Below are positions 25,641 to 34,844 of a DNA stretch of 64,000 nt, piece after piece. The notes below the pieces were generated by a model, which had not been told where the DNA came from, made no database searches, and saw only the letters and a program-made list of their open reading frames with translations. The stretch lies in the NCBI RefSeq assembly GCF_963664075.1, contig NZ_OY760916.1, positions 4,622,710-4,686,709 of the forward strand, in the 5' to 3' direction. Every line of letters starts with the position of its first letter. Position 1 is the stretch's first letter. Origin of the DNA: an uncultured Desulfobulbus sp. GTDB lineage: Bacteria > Desulfobacterota > Desulfobulbia > Desulfobulbales > Desulfobulbaceae. The position numbers were made by a program, and so were the translations under genes.

Positions 25641-26375
25641 ATGGGTGTGGTCCAAAACAGGATGAGCCAGGGCGACGGCTGGGATTTTTTTGACGCTATC
25701 TGTTGTATTACTCTGGAGAGCCGGCCAGACCGCATGCAGGCCGCTAAAGAGCAGTTTGCTTTGGTCGGCCTGGAGGAGCGGGTGGAGTTCGTTGTGGTCA
25801 AACGCGACGATGCAAACCCCGAACGCGGCATCTACACCTCCCATCAGCTGTGCCTCAGACGAGCACTCGCGGTGGGGGCTCGCCACATTCTCATCTTTGA
25901 AGACGACGTTTTTTTTCGAAAGTTCGATCGTCAGCGACTGCAGGAAGCGTGTCAATTTCTCCAACAGAGACACTGGGATGGTTTTGCCCTCGGTTGTCTC
26001 ACCTCATACAGTCAGCCGACCAGTGAAACAGGGGTGGTTCGTATTGGCTATCGCTGTCTGACCCATGGGTATGCACTCAATCGCTCCTTTGCTGAACGCA
26101 TTGTGGAATGCTCCTGGCACGGCGTGCCCATCGACGGTCTGTTTCATTCCATGAAAGGAGAGTTTTTCGCCCTCTATCCGATGTGTGCCTTTCAGGGGCA
26201 GGCTGCAAGCGACAACAAGACTGTCTGGATTGACCGATTGCGTACCCTCTTCGGTGGCCTGGCCCGTATTCAACGTGGTAACGAGTTCTACTGTAATCAT
26301 AAGGGGCTCATTTTTGGGGGCCACGTCGTTGCAGCTGCGGCTCTCATCGCTCTCTCTCTTTTTTTGTGTTCATGA
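25641..26375 (+). CDS. glycosyltransferase family 25-like protein
   Basis: 244 residues. CITLESRPDRMQAAKEQF resembles the N-terminal motif of GT25 LPS-type galactosyltransferases, and LIFEDDVFF provides the acidic metal-binding motif. HGYALNRSF corresponds to the conserved block downstream. A single hydrophobic helix at the C-terminus (VVAAAALIALSLFL) would fix it to the membrane, which is unusual for soluble GT25 enzymes. It probably adds a sugar to the lipid product. Its stop overlaps the MMPL exporter start as ATGA. Confidence 0.75.
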   Translation: MGVVQNRMSQGDGWDFFDAICCITLESRPDRMQAAKEQFALVGLEERVEFVVVKRDDANPERGIYTSHQLCLRRALAVGARHILIFEDDVFFRKFDRQRLQEACQFLQQRHWDGFALGCLTSYSQPTSETGVVRIGYRCLTHGYALNRSFAERIVECSWHGVPIDGLFHSMKGEFFALYPMCAFQGQAASDNKTVWIDRLRTLFGGLARIQRGNEFYCNHKGLIFGGHVVAAAALIALSLFLCS

Positions 26376-29300
26376 AATCCTCATCAGTCAACTACCCTGC
26401 GCTTCTCCTTGTTGTCCTGGCGATCTCTCTCTCTGCCTACCTGGGGCTGACACGGTTGCATATCGATACCGATATTGTCAAAACGCTGCCTGCCCACGAA
26501 CAGGTTATTGGTGATGCCCTGGAAATTTTCCAAAACCATCCCATCCACGATCAAGTGGCTGTGGATCTAGCCGTTGACCGTAAGGCCCCCGATGTCTTGG
26601 TTGCATCCGCGAAAATGCTTGAAGAAAAAATGCAATCCAGCGGGCTCTTTGCTGAGGTCGGAGGAGGGGAGACCAGCGCCTTGCTGCCGGAAATCGCCCA
26701 GCATGCAGCCCGGTCGCTGCTGTTGCTTTTTTCTCAAGAGGTACTCAGTGAAAGTATTGGGCCCCGTCTGACGAAAACTGATATTGAGCAACGCTTACAG
26801 GAGCTCATGGAGAAGATGTCGGGTTTAGACGGCATTGGGCAGGCGGCGTTTCTGTCCCTGGATCCCCTGGGGTTTAAGGATCAGATTCTTGCCCAGCTCC
26901 TTTACCTGGCTCCATCCCAGGAAGCGAGCATCTATAAAGGGTATCTGTTGTCACAGGATGGGCAACATCTCCTGATCACGGCAAGGCCTGCAACGGCCGG
27001 CACCGATGGTGCGGCAGCTCGTCGACTGGCCACATTTTTTGTAGAGGCAGAGCGAGAGCTTGCCCAGAGTGGTACTGCTGCAGGGATGCAACTGAAGCTG
27101 ACTCCAGCGGGGGCCTTTCGAGCCGCGCTTGATAACGAGTCCATCATTCGCCACGATGTGCAACTGGCCCTCGGGCTGACCACGGTGGGCATAGCCCTGT
27201 TATTGCTGGTTGCCTTTCCCCGGCCTTTGATCGGGCTGCTCTCCCTGTTACCAGCAGTTGCAGGGACTGCCATGGCCCTTTTCTTGTATTCGCTGTTGCA
27301 TGATTCGATCTCGATCATGGTTCTGGGATTTTCCGGCGCCTTGATTTCCATGATGGACGATCACAGCATTACCTACCTGCTCTTTCTCGATCGCCCCCAT
27401 GCAACCCGTGGCAGCGAGGCAGCGCGCGAGGTCCAGTCGGTTGGTGGCACCATGGCCCTCTTGACGACTATCGGCGCCTTTCTGGCCATCAGCCTGAGCG
27501 ATTTTCCCGTCTTTCGCGAGCTGGGGCAATTTACCGCCCTTGGTTTTATCTCCACCTATTTTTTCATCCATGTCATCTTCCCCCGCATCTTTCCCCATAT
27601 GCCTGCGGGAGGGAAACGTGTACTGCCTCTGCACTGGCTGGCTGAGCGTCTCTTCAATACAGGGAAAATCGGAGCTGTTTTGGCTCTGGGCCTTGCCTGT
27701 GTCCTGTTCTTTTTCGCTAAACCCGAGTTTCATATCAGCCTCAGTGCAATGAATACGGTCAGCGCCCAGACCCAGGTCGATGATCAGATGTTTGCGCAGG
27801 TTTGGGGAAACCCGGGTTCCAAGATATATCTGATGACCAGCGCCGACTCGCTTGCCGAGCTGCAGAAAAACAATGACCAGCTCCTGGCTCAGTTGGAGCA
27901 TGACCACCAGGCTGGGCGGGTTGGAGAGGTCTTTGTCTCTTCCCTGATCTTTCCCGGGCCGGAACGCAGCCGGGAGAATTTTGCTGCCTGGCGGAATTTC
28001 TGGTCGGAAACACGGGTCCAGCAGGTGGAAGATACCTTGATTGCGGAAGGGCAACGTCTGGGGTTAACCCGCGACGCCTTTGCACCCTTTTTTGCCCAGC
28101 TAGAAACGACGATTCAGCCTGCAACACCCGTACTTGCGAGTCGGTATGACAAACTCCTGGGGATAACCACCCGGGAAGATGGCCAGATCATCCAGTTCAC
28201 AGCCCTGAGCCCCGGGGCATCCTATGATCCCGCAGCTTTTCTCAAACGCTATGGCCAGGAGGGAAAGGTCTTTGATGGGAATTATTTTTCAGATCGCCTT
28301 GGAGCTACGCTCTTTTCCACCTTTACGAGCTTGCTGCTGATTATAGCGGCCATGGTAAGTTTGCTGCTCTACCTCCAGTTGCTCAACTGGCGGCTGAGCT
28401 GTATTGCTCTGTCGCCTCTGGTCTTTGCCTTTATCTGTACCCTGGGCACCCTGAAATTGCTCGGGCATCCCCTTGATATCCCGGCGTTGATGCTTTCAGT
28501 CGTCATTCTTGGCATGGGCGTGGATTACACCATCTATACGGTCTGTGGGTGTCAGTGGTACGGGACGGTCGATCATCCAGGACATGTCCTGGTCCGCAGT
28601 GCGATCCTTATGGCGGCAGCTTCAACCTTCATTGGCTTTGGTGTGTTGTGCCTGGCCCAGCACAGCACGCTGAAAAGTATTGGCATCACCTCGCTGCTCG
28701 GCATTGGCTACTCCCTGCTTGGCACCTTTGTGTTGCTGCCTCCGCTGTTGCGCAGGTATTTTGATCCCAACCGCAACCAGATTCTTTCGACTGCTCCACT
28801 CACGGAGCGGATAGTGCACCGGTATCGTCTGGTGGAGGCCTATCCTCGAATGTTTGCCCGCTTTAAGCTGAAACTTGATCCTTTATTTCATGAGTTACCC
28901 CAGTGGCTGGACGGACGAAGTGAAGGTAAAACCATCCTGGATATCGGCTGTGGGTATGGTGTTCCGGCCTGCTGGTGCTTGGAGAACTATCCTGCAAGTA
29001 GGGTGATCGGTGTAGATCCTGATGGTCGGCGAATACATGTGGCGGCTCGTGCTACAGGGGAGCGGGGAACCATGCTGGTAGGTGCTGCGCCGGAGCTCCC
29101 TGATATACCTGGACCGGTCGATGTGATTTTACTGCTCGATATGTCGCATTATCTTGATGACCAGCAGTTTGCAGCAACCTGCGCCCGTTGCTGGGAGTTA
29201 CTGGCTCCAGGTGGAATCGTCTTGATTCGTTTCGTCACTCGACCTGAGGGGAGGCTGTCGGCCACCTGGTATCTTGAGGAGTGGCGGGTGCGCCTCGCAG

Positions 29301-29452
29301 GAGGCCAAACCTGGTATCGGACCCCAGAAACGCTGGAGAGGATACTTGCAGAACAAGGGTTTAGCGGGTTGGAACTGAAAGCGGCAGTGAGTAGCGAGCT
29401 CTTTTGGATCAGCGGGCAGAAGGACGCAGTGGCGGGCAATGAGCCAAGGTAA
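26372..29452 (+). CDS. MMPL-type RND exporter fused to a SAM-dependent methyltransferase
   Basis: 1026 residues from ATG 26372 (ATGA overlap with the GT25 stop; a GTG lies 6 bp upstream). Residues 1 to about 800 form an RND/MMPL transporter: an N-terminal helix, a periplasmic loop (about 30-265), a helix bundle (about 268-445) with SMMDDHSITYLL, a second loop, and a second bundle (about 640-800) with ILGMGVDYTIYT. From about residue 835 a class I methyltransferase follows, with ILDIGCGYG as the SAM-binding loop and GVDPDGRR as motif II. In aryl-polyene clusters exporter and methyltransferase are separate genes. The fused enzyme would sit on the cytoplasmic side, methylating substrate as it is exported. 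Confidence 0.85.
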   Translation: MKSSSVNYPALLLVVLAISLSAYLGLTRLHIDTDIVKTLPAHEQVIGDALEIFQNHPIHDQVAVDLAVDRKAPDVLVASAKMLEEKMQSSGLFAEVGGGETSALLPEIAQHAARSLLLLFSQEVLSESIGPRLTKTDIEQRLQELMEKMSGLDGIGQAAFLSLDPLGFKDQILAQLLYLAPSQEASIYKGYLLSQDGQHLLITARPATAGTDGAAARRLATFFVEAERELAQSGTAAGMQLKLTPAGAFRAALDNESIIRHDVQLALGLTTVGIALLLLVAFPRPLIGLLSLLPAVAGTAMALFLYSLLHDSISIMVLGFSGALISMMDDHSITYLLFLDRPHATRGSEAAREVQSVGGTMALLTTIGAFLAISLSDFPVFRELGQFTALGFISTYFFIHVIFPRIFPHMPAGGKRVLPLHWLAERLFNTGKIGAVLALGLACVLFFFAKPEFHISLSAMNTVSAQTQVDDQMFAQVWGNPGSKIYLMTSADSLAELQKNNDQLLAQLEHDHQAGRVGEVFVSSLIFPGPERSRENFAAWRNFWSETRVQQVEDTLIAEGQRLGLTRDAFAPFFAQLETTIQPATPVLASRYDKLLGITTREDGQIIQFTALSPGASYDPAAFLKRYGQEGKVFDGNYFSDRLGATLFSTFTSLLLIIAAMVSLLLYLQLLNWRLSCIALSPLVFAFICTLGTLKLLGHPLDIPALMLSVVILGMGVDYTIYTVCGCQWYGTVDHPGHVLVRSAILMAAASTFIGFGVLCLAQHSTLKSIGITSLLGIGYSLLGTFVLLPPLLRRYFDPNRNQILSTAPLTERIVHRYRLVEAYPRMFARFKLKLDPLFHELPQWLDGRSEGKTILDIGCGYGVPACWCLENYPASRVIGVDPDGRRIHVAARATGERGTMLVGAAPELPDIPGPVDVILLLDMSHYLDDQQFAATCARCWELLAPGGIVLIRFVTRPEGRLSATWYLEEWRVRLAGGQTWYRTPETLERILAEQGFSGLELKAAVSSELFWISGQKDAVAGNEPR

Positions 29453-30278
29453 AGAACGGCACCGGTTCAGTCAGGCAGAAAAGACAGGACTGGCTGCTTT
29501 TTGTGCAGCGATCCTGGTGGGCTGTGTTGGTGGCCCGCAGATGGCCAGCATCCCCTTGGCTCTTTTTCTCTTGATTTGCCTGACAGCGCCGTTTTTTCCC
29601 CGATTCTCGTTTTTTCTACCTGTGATCTGGAAAGGGAGGCCCGGAAGCAAGGGGATAGCCCTAACCTTTGACGATGGCCCTTTTCCAGCTTCTACCCCGA
29701 TTATACTGGAGCTCTTGGCCCGTTATCGTCTGCCAGCCACCTTTTTTGTGGTGGGAGAACGTGCCGCCACCCATCCTGAGCTCATTGCCGAGATTCTAAG
29801 CCAGGGGCATACCATTGGTAACCACTCGCTTACCCATGATAATCTGCTCATGGTGCGTGACTGTGCAACCTTGAGCAGAGATATCGGGCAGACCCAGGAG
29901 ATTCTTGGCCAGCTGGGAGTTCGGCCCCGTTTTTTCAGACCGCCCATCGGTATTATCAGTCCTCGCCTTCAAGCCGCTCTTACCACTCATAATCTTCAGG
30001 CCATGACCTTTAGCAGTCGAATCTTTGATCATGGAAATCGTAAAATTGACAACTATGTTGCAAGGGTCTGCAAACAGGTCAAGCCAGGGGATATCCTTCT
30101 GCTGCACGATAATCCTCCACTGACAGAGGAACAGAGAGCATACTGGCAACAAGAGCTTGAACAGTTGTTTGCCCATTTTGCTCGGGAAAAGAGTGTGGTA
30201 GCCCTTGCAGAGCTTATCGGGCAGCCCGTGATGTACCATGAGCAGGAGGCTGATTTCATCGCGCCGCAGGCGAGATAA
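29439..30278 (+). CDS. polysaccharide deacetylase (NodB/CE4 family)
   Basis: 279 residues. Two hydrophobic segments (about 16-34 and 37-62) place it in the membrane. The NodB motifs are complete: LTFDDGP (catalytic and metal Asp), GNHSLTHDN (metal-binding His-x3-His), RPPIG and DILLLHD. It removes N-acetyl or other acyl groups from a sugar. As the last gene of the rightward arm it may trim the head-group sugar added by the glycosyltransferases. It overlaps the exporter gene by 14 bp. Confidence 0.85.
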   Translation: MSQGKERHRFSQAEKTGLAAFCAAILVGCVGGPQMASIPLALFLLICLTAPFFPRFSFFLPVIWKGRPGSKGIALTFDDGPFPASTPIILELLARYRLPATFFVVGERAATHPELIAEILSQGHTIGNHSLTHDNLLMVRDCATLSRDIGQTQEILGQLGVRPRFFRPPIGIISPRLQAALTTHNLQAMTFSSRIFDHGNRKIDNYVARVCKQVKPGDILLLHDNPPLTEEQRAYWQQELEQLFAHFAREKSVVALAELIGQPVMYHEQEADFIAPQAR

Positions 30279-30308
30279 ATAGGTGGGGATTTATGGGGAG
30301 TCGCGGGA

Positions 30309-30629
30309 CAATCTACCGTATTTGTCGAATTCATGCTGAGAGCATTGCGCGATACTCTTTTTGAGGCCGTGGAAACCGACCAAGTAACCGACCAAGTAAC
30401 CGACCAAGTAGAAGCAGTTATGAAAATACTTGCAAAAGAGGAGGTGGGAAGCGGTGATTTGATGCGAATGCTGGGGCTCTCTCATCGACCGACGTTTCGT
30501 AAAAACTACCTGAGTCCGGCGCTGGAAGGGGCATGGATCGAACGTACTCAACCCGATTCTCCGCGCAGCCCGACACAGCGGTATCGCTTGACCACTCAAG
30601 GAAAACGCTGGCTTGCACAGAAGAAATAA
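30309..30629 (+). pseudogene. C-terminal remnant of a Fic-family or AAA-4-type protein
   Basis: The open frame reads TVFVEFMLRALRDTL, then three TDQV repeats, then a winged-helix tail (LGLSHRPTFRKNYL, SPTQRYRLTTQGKRWL). This is the familiar C-terminal end of Fic or Alba/AAA-4 proteins, but the catalytic part is missing: the frame is closed by the stop of the upstream deacetylase at 30276. If translated, ATG 30333 would give 98 residues. I read it as a decayed insertion rather than a functional gene. Confidence 0.65.
30375..30410 (+). repeat. three perfect 12-bp tandem repeats
   Basis: ACCGACCAAGTA occurs three times without change, encoding TDQV in the Fic-type remnant. Such arrays can vary in copy number by slippage. 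Confidence 0.9.
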
Positions 30630-30638
30630 TCTTAAATC

Positions 30639-31991
30639 ATGACTAAAAATCGTAAAAAAAAGCTGAGGGACCTCGGCCCAGATGTGTTGGCGAAGGCTTT
30701 GCTCGAGTTGGCCGTCTATTCTGAAGCTGCTGCGGAAGTGGTCGAGCGATTACTGGCAGCGCCTGACGAAAACTGCACACGCATTCGAGAGAGACTCTCT
30801 GCATTACAATGGTTAGAACATTATTACAATTGGCGAGAAAGTAGTGATTTTTCCAGGGAACTCGGGCTCCTGCTTCAGGATGTTCGGGCAAGTATAACTG
30901 ATCCTGAAATAGGCCTTTCCTGCGTGGCTCTTTTTTTTGAGGCTGACTCGAGTATTTTTGAACACTGTGATGATTCTAGTGGCTATGTCGGGGATATTTT
31001 TCGAGGGGAAGCTAAGGACCTCTTTGTCTATTACGCCGCACAGTATACCGATAAGGAGCAAGTCGCAGAGCTTATCTTGCAATTGAACCGCCAGGATGAG
31101 TACGGTGTCCGTGATATCTTGATAGATTGCGCGGGAAAGGTCTTACCCAAGCCTTTGGTCTACGAGATGATCGCTTCATTGCAGCAAAGTGTGGAGGCGC
31201 AAGTCCAGAGTCACGAAAAACGGCACTTTCTCTTCATGATCGAATCGTTGGCCAGGCAACTCAAAGATGCTCCGCTTTTTGAAAAAACGCGCACGGCTGC
31301 ATGGGGCACGCTGAATGCGCCAGCATATCTTGATATTGCTGAGGTGTATCTGGAAAGCGGCGACCTTGATACAGCTCAAGCCTGGCTTGACAAGGTCGAT
31401 CACAAAGAGAGTATGTACTCGTCAGTACGGGATGAATTGTTGCTTAGGATCTATAAAAAGCAGGGAGATTCTCAGCAAACGGAAGCCATGCTGCTGCAAA
31501 TTTTTCGATCCTTTCGCTCTCTTGACGCATTGCAGGACTTGCTCGATGTCATCGGCCAGGAGAAACGTGAAGCCGTCATAGCAGAAGAAGCTGCAGAGAT
31601 TATGGAGGCAGAGAGGTTTCAGGAGTCTGATGCGTATTTCCTGGCCCTTGTCGGTGCCGTTGATACAGCAGAGGAGTACCTGCTTAAACACTCTGATCAA
31701 ATCGACGGCAGTTATTACGGAGAGTTACTCCATATAGCTGAAGCACTAGAGAAAGCAAACCGCCCTCTTGCGCTCAGTTTGATCTATCGAAGTTTATTGA
31801 GTTCTATTTTGGAGCGTGGTTACTCCAAAGCTTATTCACACGGCGTACGTTATTTGAAAAGATTGGACAGGCTTGCTCAGCAGATGAACGATTGGAAAGA
31901 AATTCCAGACCACTCGACATTTAAGGAGCAAATACAGCAAAGGCATGGCCGCAAACGTAGCTTCTGGACAAAATACCAGGGGGAAATATGA
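30639..31991 (+). CDS. conserved protein of unknown function (DUF6880-like)
   Basis: 450 residues, acidic and almost entirely helical, with TPR-like helix pairs (AYLDIAEVYLESGDLDTAQAW). The basic C-terminal motif QQRHGRKRSFWTKY, preceded by YLKRLDRLAQ, is what I associate with DUF6880 proteins; this is from memory. No catalytic motif is visible. The next gene, 28 bp downstream, is also uncharacterised and probably co-expressed. DUF6880 proteins are often encoded beside SWIM zinc-finger proteins; here a SWIM helicase gene lies about 5 kb further on. Confidence 0.65.
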   Translation: MTKNRKKKLRDLGPDVLAKALLELAVYSEAAAEVVERLLAAPDENCTRIRERLSALQWLEHYYNWRESSDFSRELGLLLQDVRASITDPEIGLSCVALFFEADSSIFEHCDDSSGYVGDIFRGEAKDLFVYYAAQYTDKEQVAELILQLNRQDEYGVRDILIDCAGKVLPKPLVYEMIASLQQSVEAQVQSHEKRHFLFMIESLARQLKDAPLFEKTRTAAWGTLNAPAYLDIAEVYLESGDLDTAQAWLDKVDHKESMYSSVRDELLLRIYKKQGDSQQTEAMLLQIFRSFRSLDALQDLLDVIGQEKREAVIAEEAAEIMEAERFQESDAYFLALVGAVDTAEEYLLKHSDQIDGSYYGELLHIAEALEKANRPLALSLIYRSLLSSILERGYSKAYSHGVRYLKRLDRLAQQMNDWKEIPDHSTFKEQIQQRHGRKRSFWTKYQGEI

Positions 31992-32019
31992 AAACAGGCA
32001 AAGGTTGTGAGGTGGCTGC

Positions 32020-33162
32020 ATGAGCGAGTATCAGTACCTGGAATTTCTAGCCATTGATCGGCCCCTGACCGAGAAGCAGGTAGATGATTTGCGCAATATT
32101 TCCACCCGGGCACAGATAACTCCGGTCAGTTTTGTCAATGAATACAACTGGAGCGGATTGAAGGCTGATCCTGTTGATTTTATGCGGCACTACTTTGATC
32201 TGCATGTTTTTCTCGCTGAGTGGGGAGATGCTATTTTTATGGTGCGTTTGCCCAAGGAAAGCCTGGAAAAGAAAATACTTGAGGCCTTTTGCAGCAGTCC
32301 CTATCTGAAATATGAAGTGTTCTCGGACTACTGTCTTCTGACTTGGTCGCTCGAGGTCAGTGATGACTACGAGCGGTTTGCATTTATCGAAGACACGGGC
32401 TGGATGCCGCGGCTGGCTCCTCTGCGTGAGGAATTGTTGCGCGGTGATCTGCGAAGTCTTTATATCGGTTGGTTGCGGTATATCAGTAATGAAGATGGGG
32501 ACCCAAAGGAATTGGAGCCTATGGTTATCGAAGGGATGGGGCAGCTTACTGCCGCCCAGCATTCACTGGCGGAGTTCCTTGAAATCGATATTGATTTGTT
32601 GGCTGGAGCGGGGAGCGGCCAGGTAGAAACAAGGACGCAGGTGAAGGATGACGCGTCTGTTGACGTATGGTTGGATTCTTTGTCCAGGGATGAAATCCGA
32701 GGATATCTGCGACAAATGGTGCAAGGACAGGGGGCGCAGGCCGAACGGGTAGTGAAGCGTGAGTATGGAGCTTGGCAAAGGCGGACGGTACCTACGCAAT
32801 CCGCACCTCGCTCTGTTGGACAATTGTGGCAGTTAGCAAAACAGGCCCAGAAGATACGGCTTATTGAGGAAAACAGAGCGCAGAAACAGGCTGAGGCGGA
32901 GCAACAACAAAAACGCAATGCCTGGTTGGCGCAATTAGCGGCAGATTTCCCTCGGGCTTGGCGGGTTGCCCATCAATATGCTGGCAAAGGGCACGCAAGC
33001 GCATATGACACAGCCTGTCAGCAGCTCGTAGATCTGCGCGATGCCTACAAACAGCATGACAGTGCGACCGCATTTCAACATCATCTTCATGAATTCAGAA
33101 TGCAACACCAGCGACGTCGTGCCTTGCTGCAACGGCTCGATAGAGCTGGGCTGCACTCGTAA
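32020..33162 (+). CDS. conserved hypothetical protein, partner of the DUF6880-like gene
   Basis: 380 residues, not recognised. The N-terminal ~190 residues look globular and rich in aromatics (LEFLAIDRPLTEKQVDDLR, SFVNEYNWSGL). Residues about 265-305 form a charged coiled coil (KAQKIRLIEENRAQKQAEAE), followed by a basic helical tail. ATG 32020 follows the previous stop by 28 bp. It probably acts together with the upstream protein; the function is unknown. Confidence 0.65.
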   Translation: MSEYQYLEFLAIDRPLTEKQVDDLRNISTRAQITPVSFVNEYNWSGLKADPVDFMRHYFDLHVFLAEWGDAIFMVRLPKESLEKKILEAFCSSPYLKYEVFSDYCLLTWSLEVSDDYERFAFIEDTGWMPRLAPLREELLRGDLRSLYIGWLRYISNEDGDPKELEPMVIEGMGQLTAAQHSLAEFLEIDIDLLAGAGSGQVETRTQVKDDASVDVWLDSLSRDEIRGYLRQMVQGQGAQAERVVKREYGAWQRRTVPTQSAPRSVGQLWQLAKQAQKIRLIEENRAQKQAEAEQQQKRNAWLAQLAADFPRAWRVAHQYAGKGHASAYDTACQQLVDLRDAYKQHDSATAFQHHLHEFRMQHQRRRALLQRLDRAGLHS

Positions 33163-33255
33163 GACAATTGGATTGGAAGCTCATAGTCTGATAATTTTCG
33201 TTTTTGAAAAAAGCCCAAAGAAGTCATTCATCAAATCGAAGCTGTTTGGAAGCGG

Positions 33256-34233
33256 TCACAGGCACCTCATCTGATCGGTTCCAGCTGATTGACAGTCACA
33301 TTGCGGATCGTTGCAGAGATGTGTTTCGATGGTGACGTGTTGTATCTGCTTGAGATGGGCAAGGCGGGGGAAATACTCTGAGGGACTTCGCAGCTTTTGA
33401 GAGACCACAGTCAATGCCAGCGCCTGTGCATTGGCCTCAATAGGCCAGAGATGGAGATCTGCAACCACACTGTCGCCATCGGCTTCAATGGAGGATCGTA
33501 TTTCCTGCCGCAGGGCGGTATCCTGCGTACCATCGAGTAAAATAAGGGCAGTGCTTTTCAAAAGGCCCCAGGCCCATTTGCCGATCAATATTCCTCCCAC
33601 TATACCCATGACCGGGTCAAGAAAATTCCATCCCAGATATTTACCAAAGACAAGGGCGACAATGGCCAGGACCGAGGTCAGGGCATCGGTTGCCACGTGA
33701 AGGTAGGCGGCTCGAAGGTTATGGTCATGCTGATGGTCCTGTTCGTGATCGTGGTGGTGCTCATGATCGTGATGATGATGGTGATCACCAAGCATCCACA
33801 TACTTGCCAGATTGACCACAAGACCAGCGATAGCCACGAATATAGCCTCATTAAAGGCAATCTGAACCGGGTGGATAAAGCGACTACATGATTCGACAAT
33901 CATATAGAGTGCCGTAGCGCCTAAAAAAAGCGTACTCGTATATCCGGCAAGAACACCGAACTTCCCTGTGCCAAAGCTAAATTGGGGCGCCTCCGAAAAT
34001 TTTCGGGCCATGATATAGGCAAAATAGGTAATGCCCAGAGCAAAGGCGTGGGTCGCCATGTGCCATCCGTCGGCAAGCAGGGCCATGGAGCCGGTTAATA
34101 TCCCGGTGATGATTTCAAGGGCCATGGTGACGGCTGTCAGTATGATCACGCGGAGGGTATTTTTTTCATTGGCACTGCTATCCAGGCCAAAGGAGTGTGG
34201 GTGGCGAAGGTCGGTAACGGTCTTGTTGTGCAT
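33256..34233 (-). CDS. dmeF: cation diffusion facilitator, DmeF-like Co/Ni exporter
   Basis: 325 residues with six predicted transmembrane helices. The second helix carries LLADGWHMATHAF, the form of the metal site seen in DmeF, and helix five carries HVATDALTS. Between helices four and five is a His-rich loop (GDHHHHHDHEHHHDHE and more, residues about 148-168), and the N-terminus has HPHSF. The C-terminal cytoplasmic domain ends with DPQCDCQS. It exports divalent metal (probably cobalt or nickel) in exchange for protons. It is transcribed alone, opposite to its neighbours. Confidence 0.85.
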   Translation of the reverse strand: MHNKTVTDLRHPHSFGLDSSANEKNTLRVIILTAVTMALEIITGILTGSMALLADGWHMATHAFALGITYFAYIMARKFSEAPQFSFGTGKFGVLAGYTSTLFLGATALYMIVESCSRFIHPVQIAFNEAIFVAIAGLVVNLASMWMLGDHHHHHDHEHHHDHEQDHQHDHNLRAAYLHVATDALTSVLAIVALVFGKYLGWNFLDPVMGIVGGILIGKWAWGLLKSTALILLDGTQDTALRQEIRSSIEADGDSVVADLHLWPIEANAQALALTVVSQKLRSPSEYFPRLAHLKQIQHVTIETHLCNDPQCDCQSAGTDQMRCL

Positions 34234-34844
34234 GGAATGGGTACCCTATACAGTGTCGTTGCAGGGGGGGATTTTTTCGGTAAAAGATGCTTGCTGGCAA
34301 GTTACTCGGGATGGTTTGATTCGTCAAATAAAATTAGGGCCCCCAAAGACGTGATGAGGCTCCGCGCATTCGTGCTGCTCGCGTCACTGGTGAGCTGAGA
34401 GGGTACAGGCTGATGCCCATTGAGCGGTTGGAAGAGGAAGGCAATCGTTGCAGATTGTGTGGGACTGCCAGCGAATTCATGATTACTCAGGGCTGCCAGA
34501 TGGTTCAGAACAATATGTTATAACTATCGGGAAAAAATATTTTATTGCTGAGAAAGCGCAGTAGTTCTCTTCCTGTTTGATTTTTTTTTACTTAAGTGTT
34601 CTAAAAACTCGAATGTGTCTTGAAGTATTAAAATTTCAAGATTCTCTTGAAGATGCTTGAATCGCATCCATAAAACTCCCTCGTAACTGAAGTATGTATG
34701 CTGCTTGAGATACAACGTATATTTACAGGCTACAAATATTTGTGAAAGGGCAGGATAATCTGTGCCTGTTCGCTTCCGCTCCGGGGTGGTGGGGTAACCT
34801 CTTGCGGTTCAGGCCAAACTCACTTTAGTGGAGAATTGGTGAAC
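34234..34844. other. 611-bp intergenic region without a supported gene
   Basis: Only very short frames are present. One of 36 codons at 34413-34523 has a CRLC motif but no homology I can recognise. AT-rich sequence before 34800 may hold the promoters of the flanking divergent genes. A GGAGA sequence at about 34830 is the ribosome binding site of the DUF4197 gene. Confidence 0.5.

Noticed and set aside
34413-34523. 36-codon frame with a CRLC motif
   Set aside because: Too short, no clear ribosome binding site and no recognisable family.
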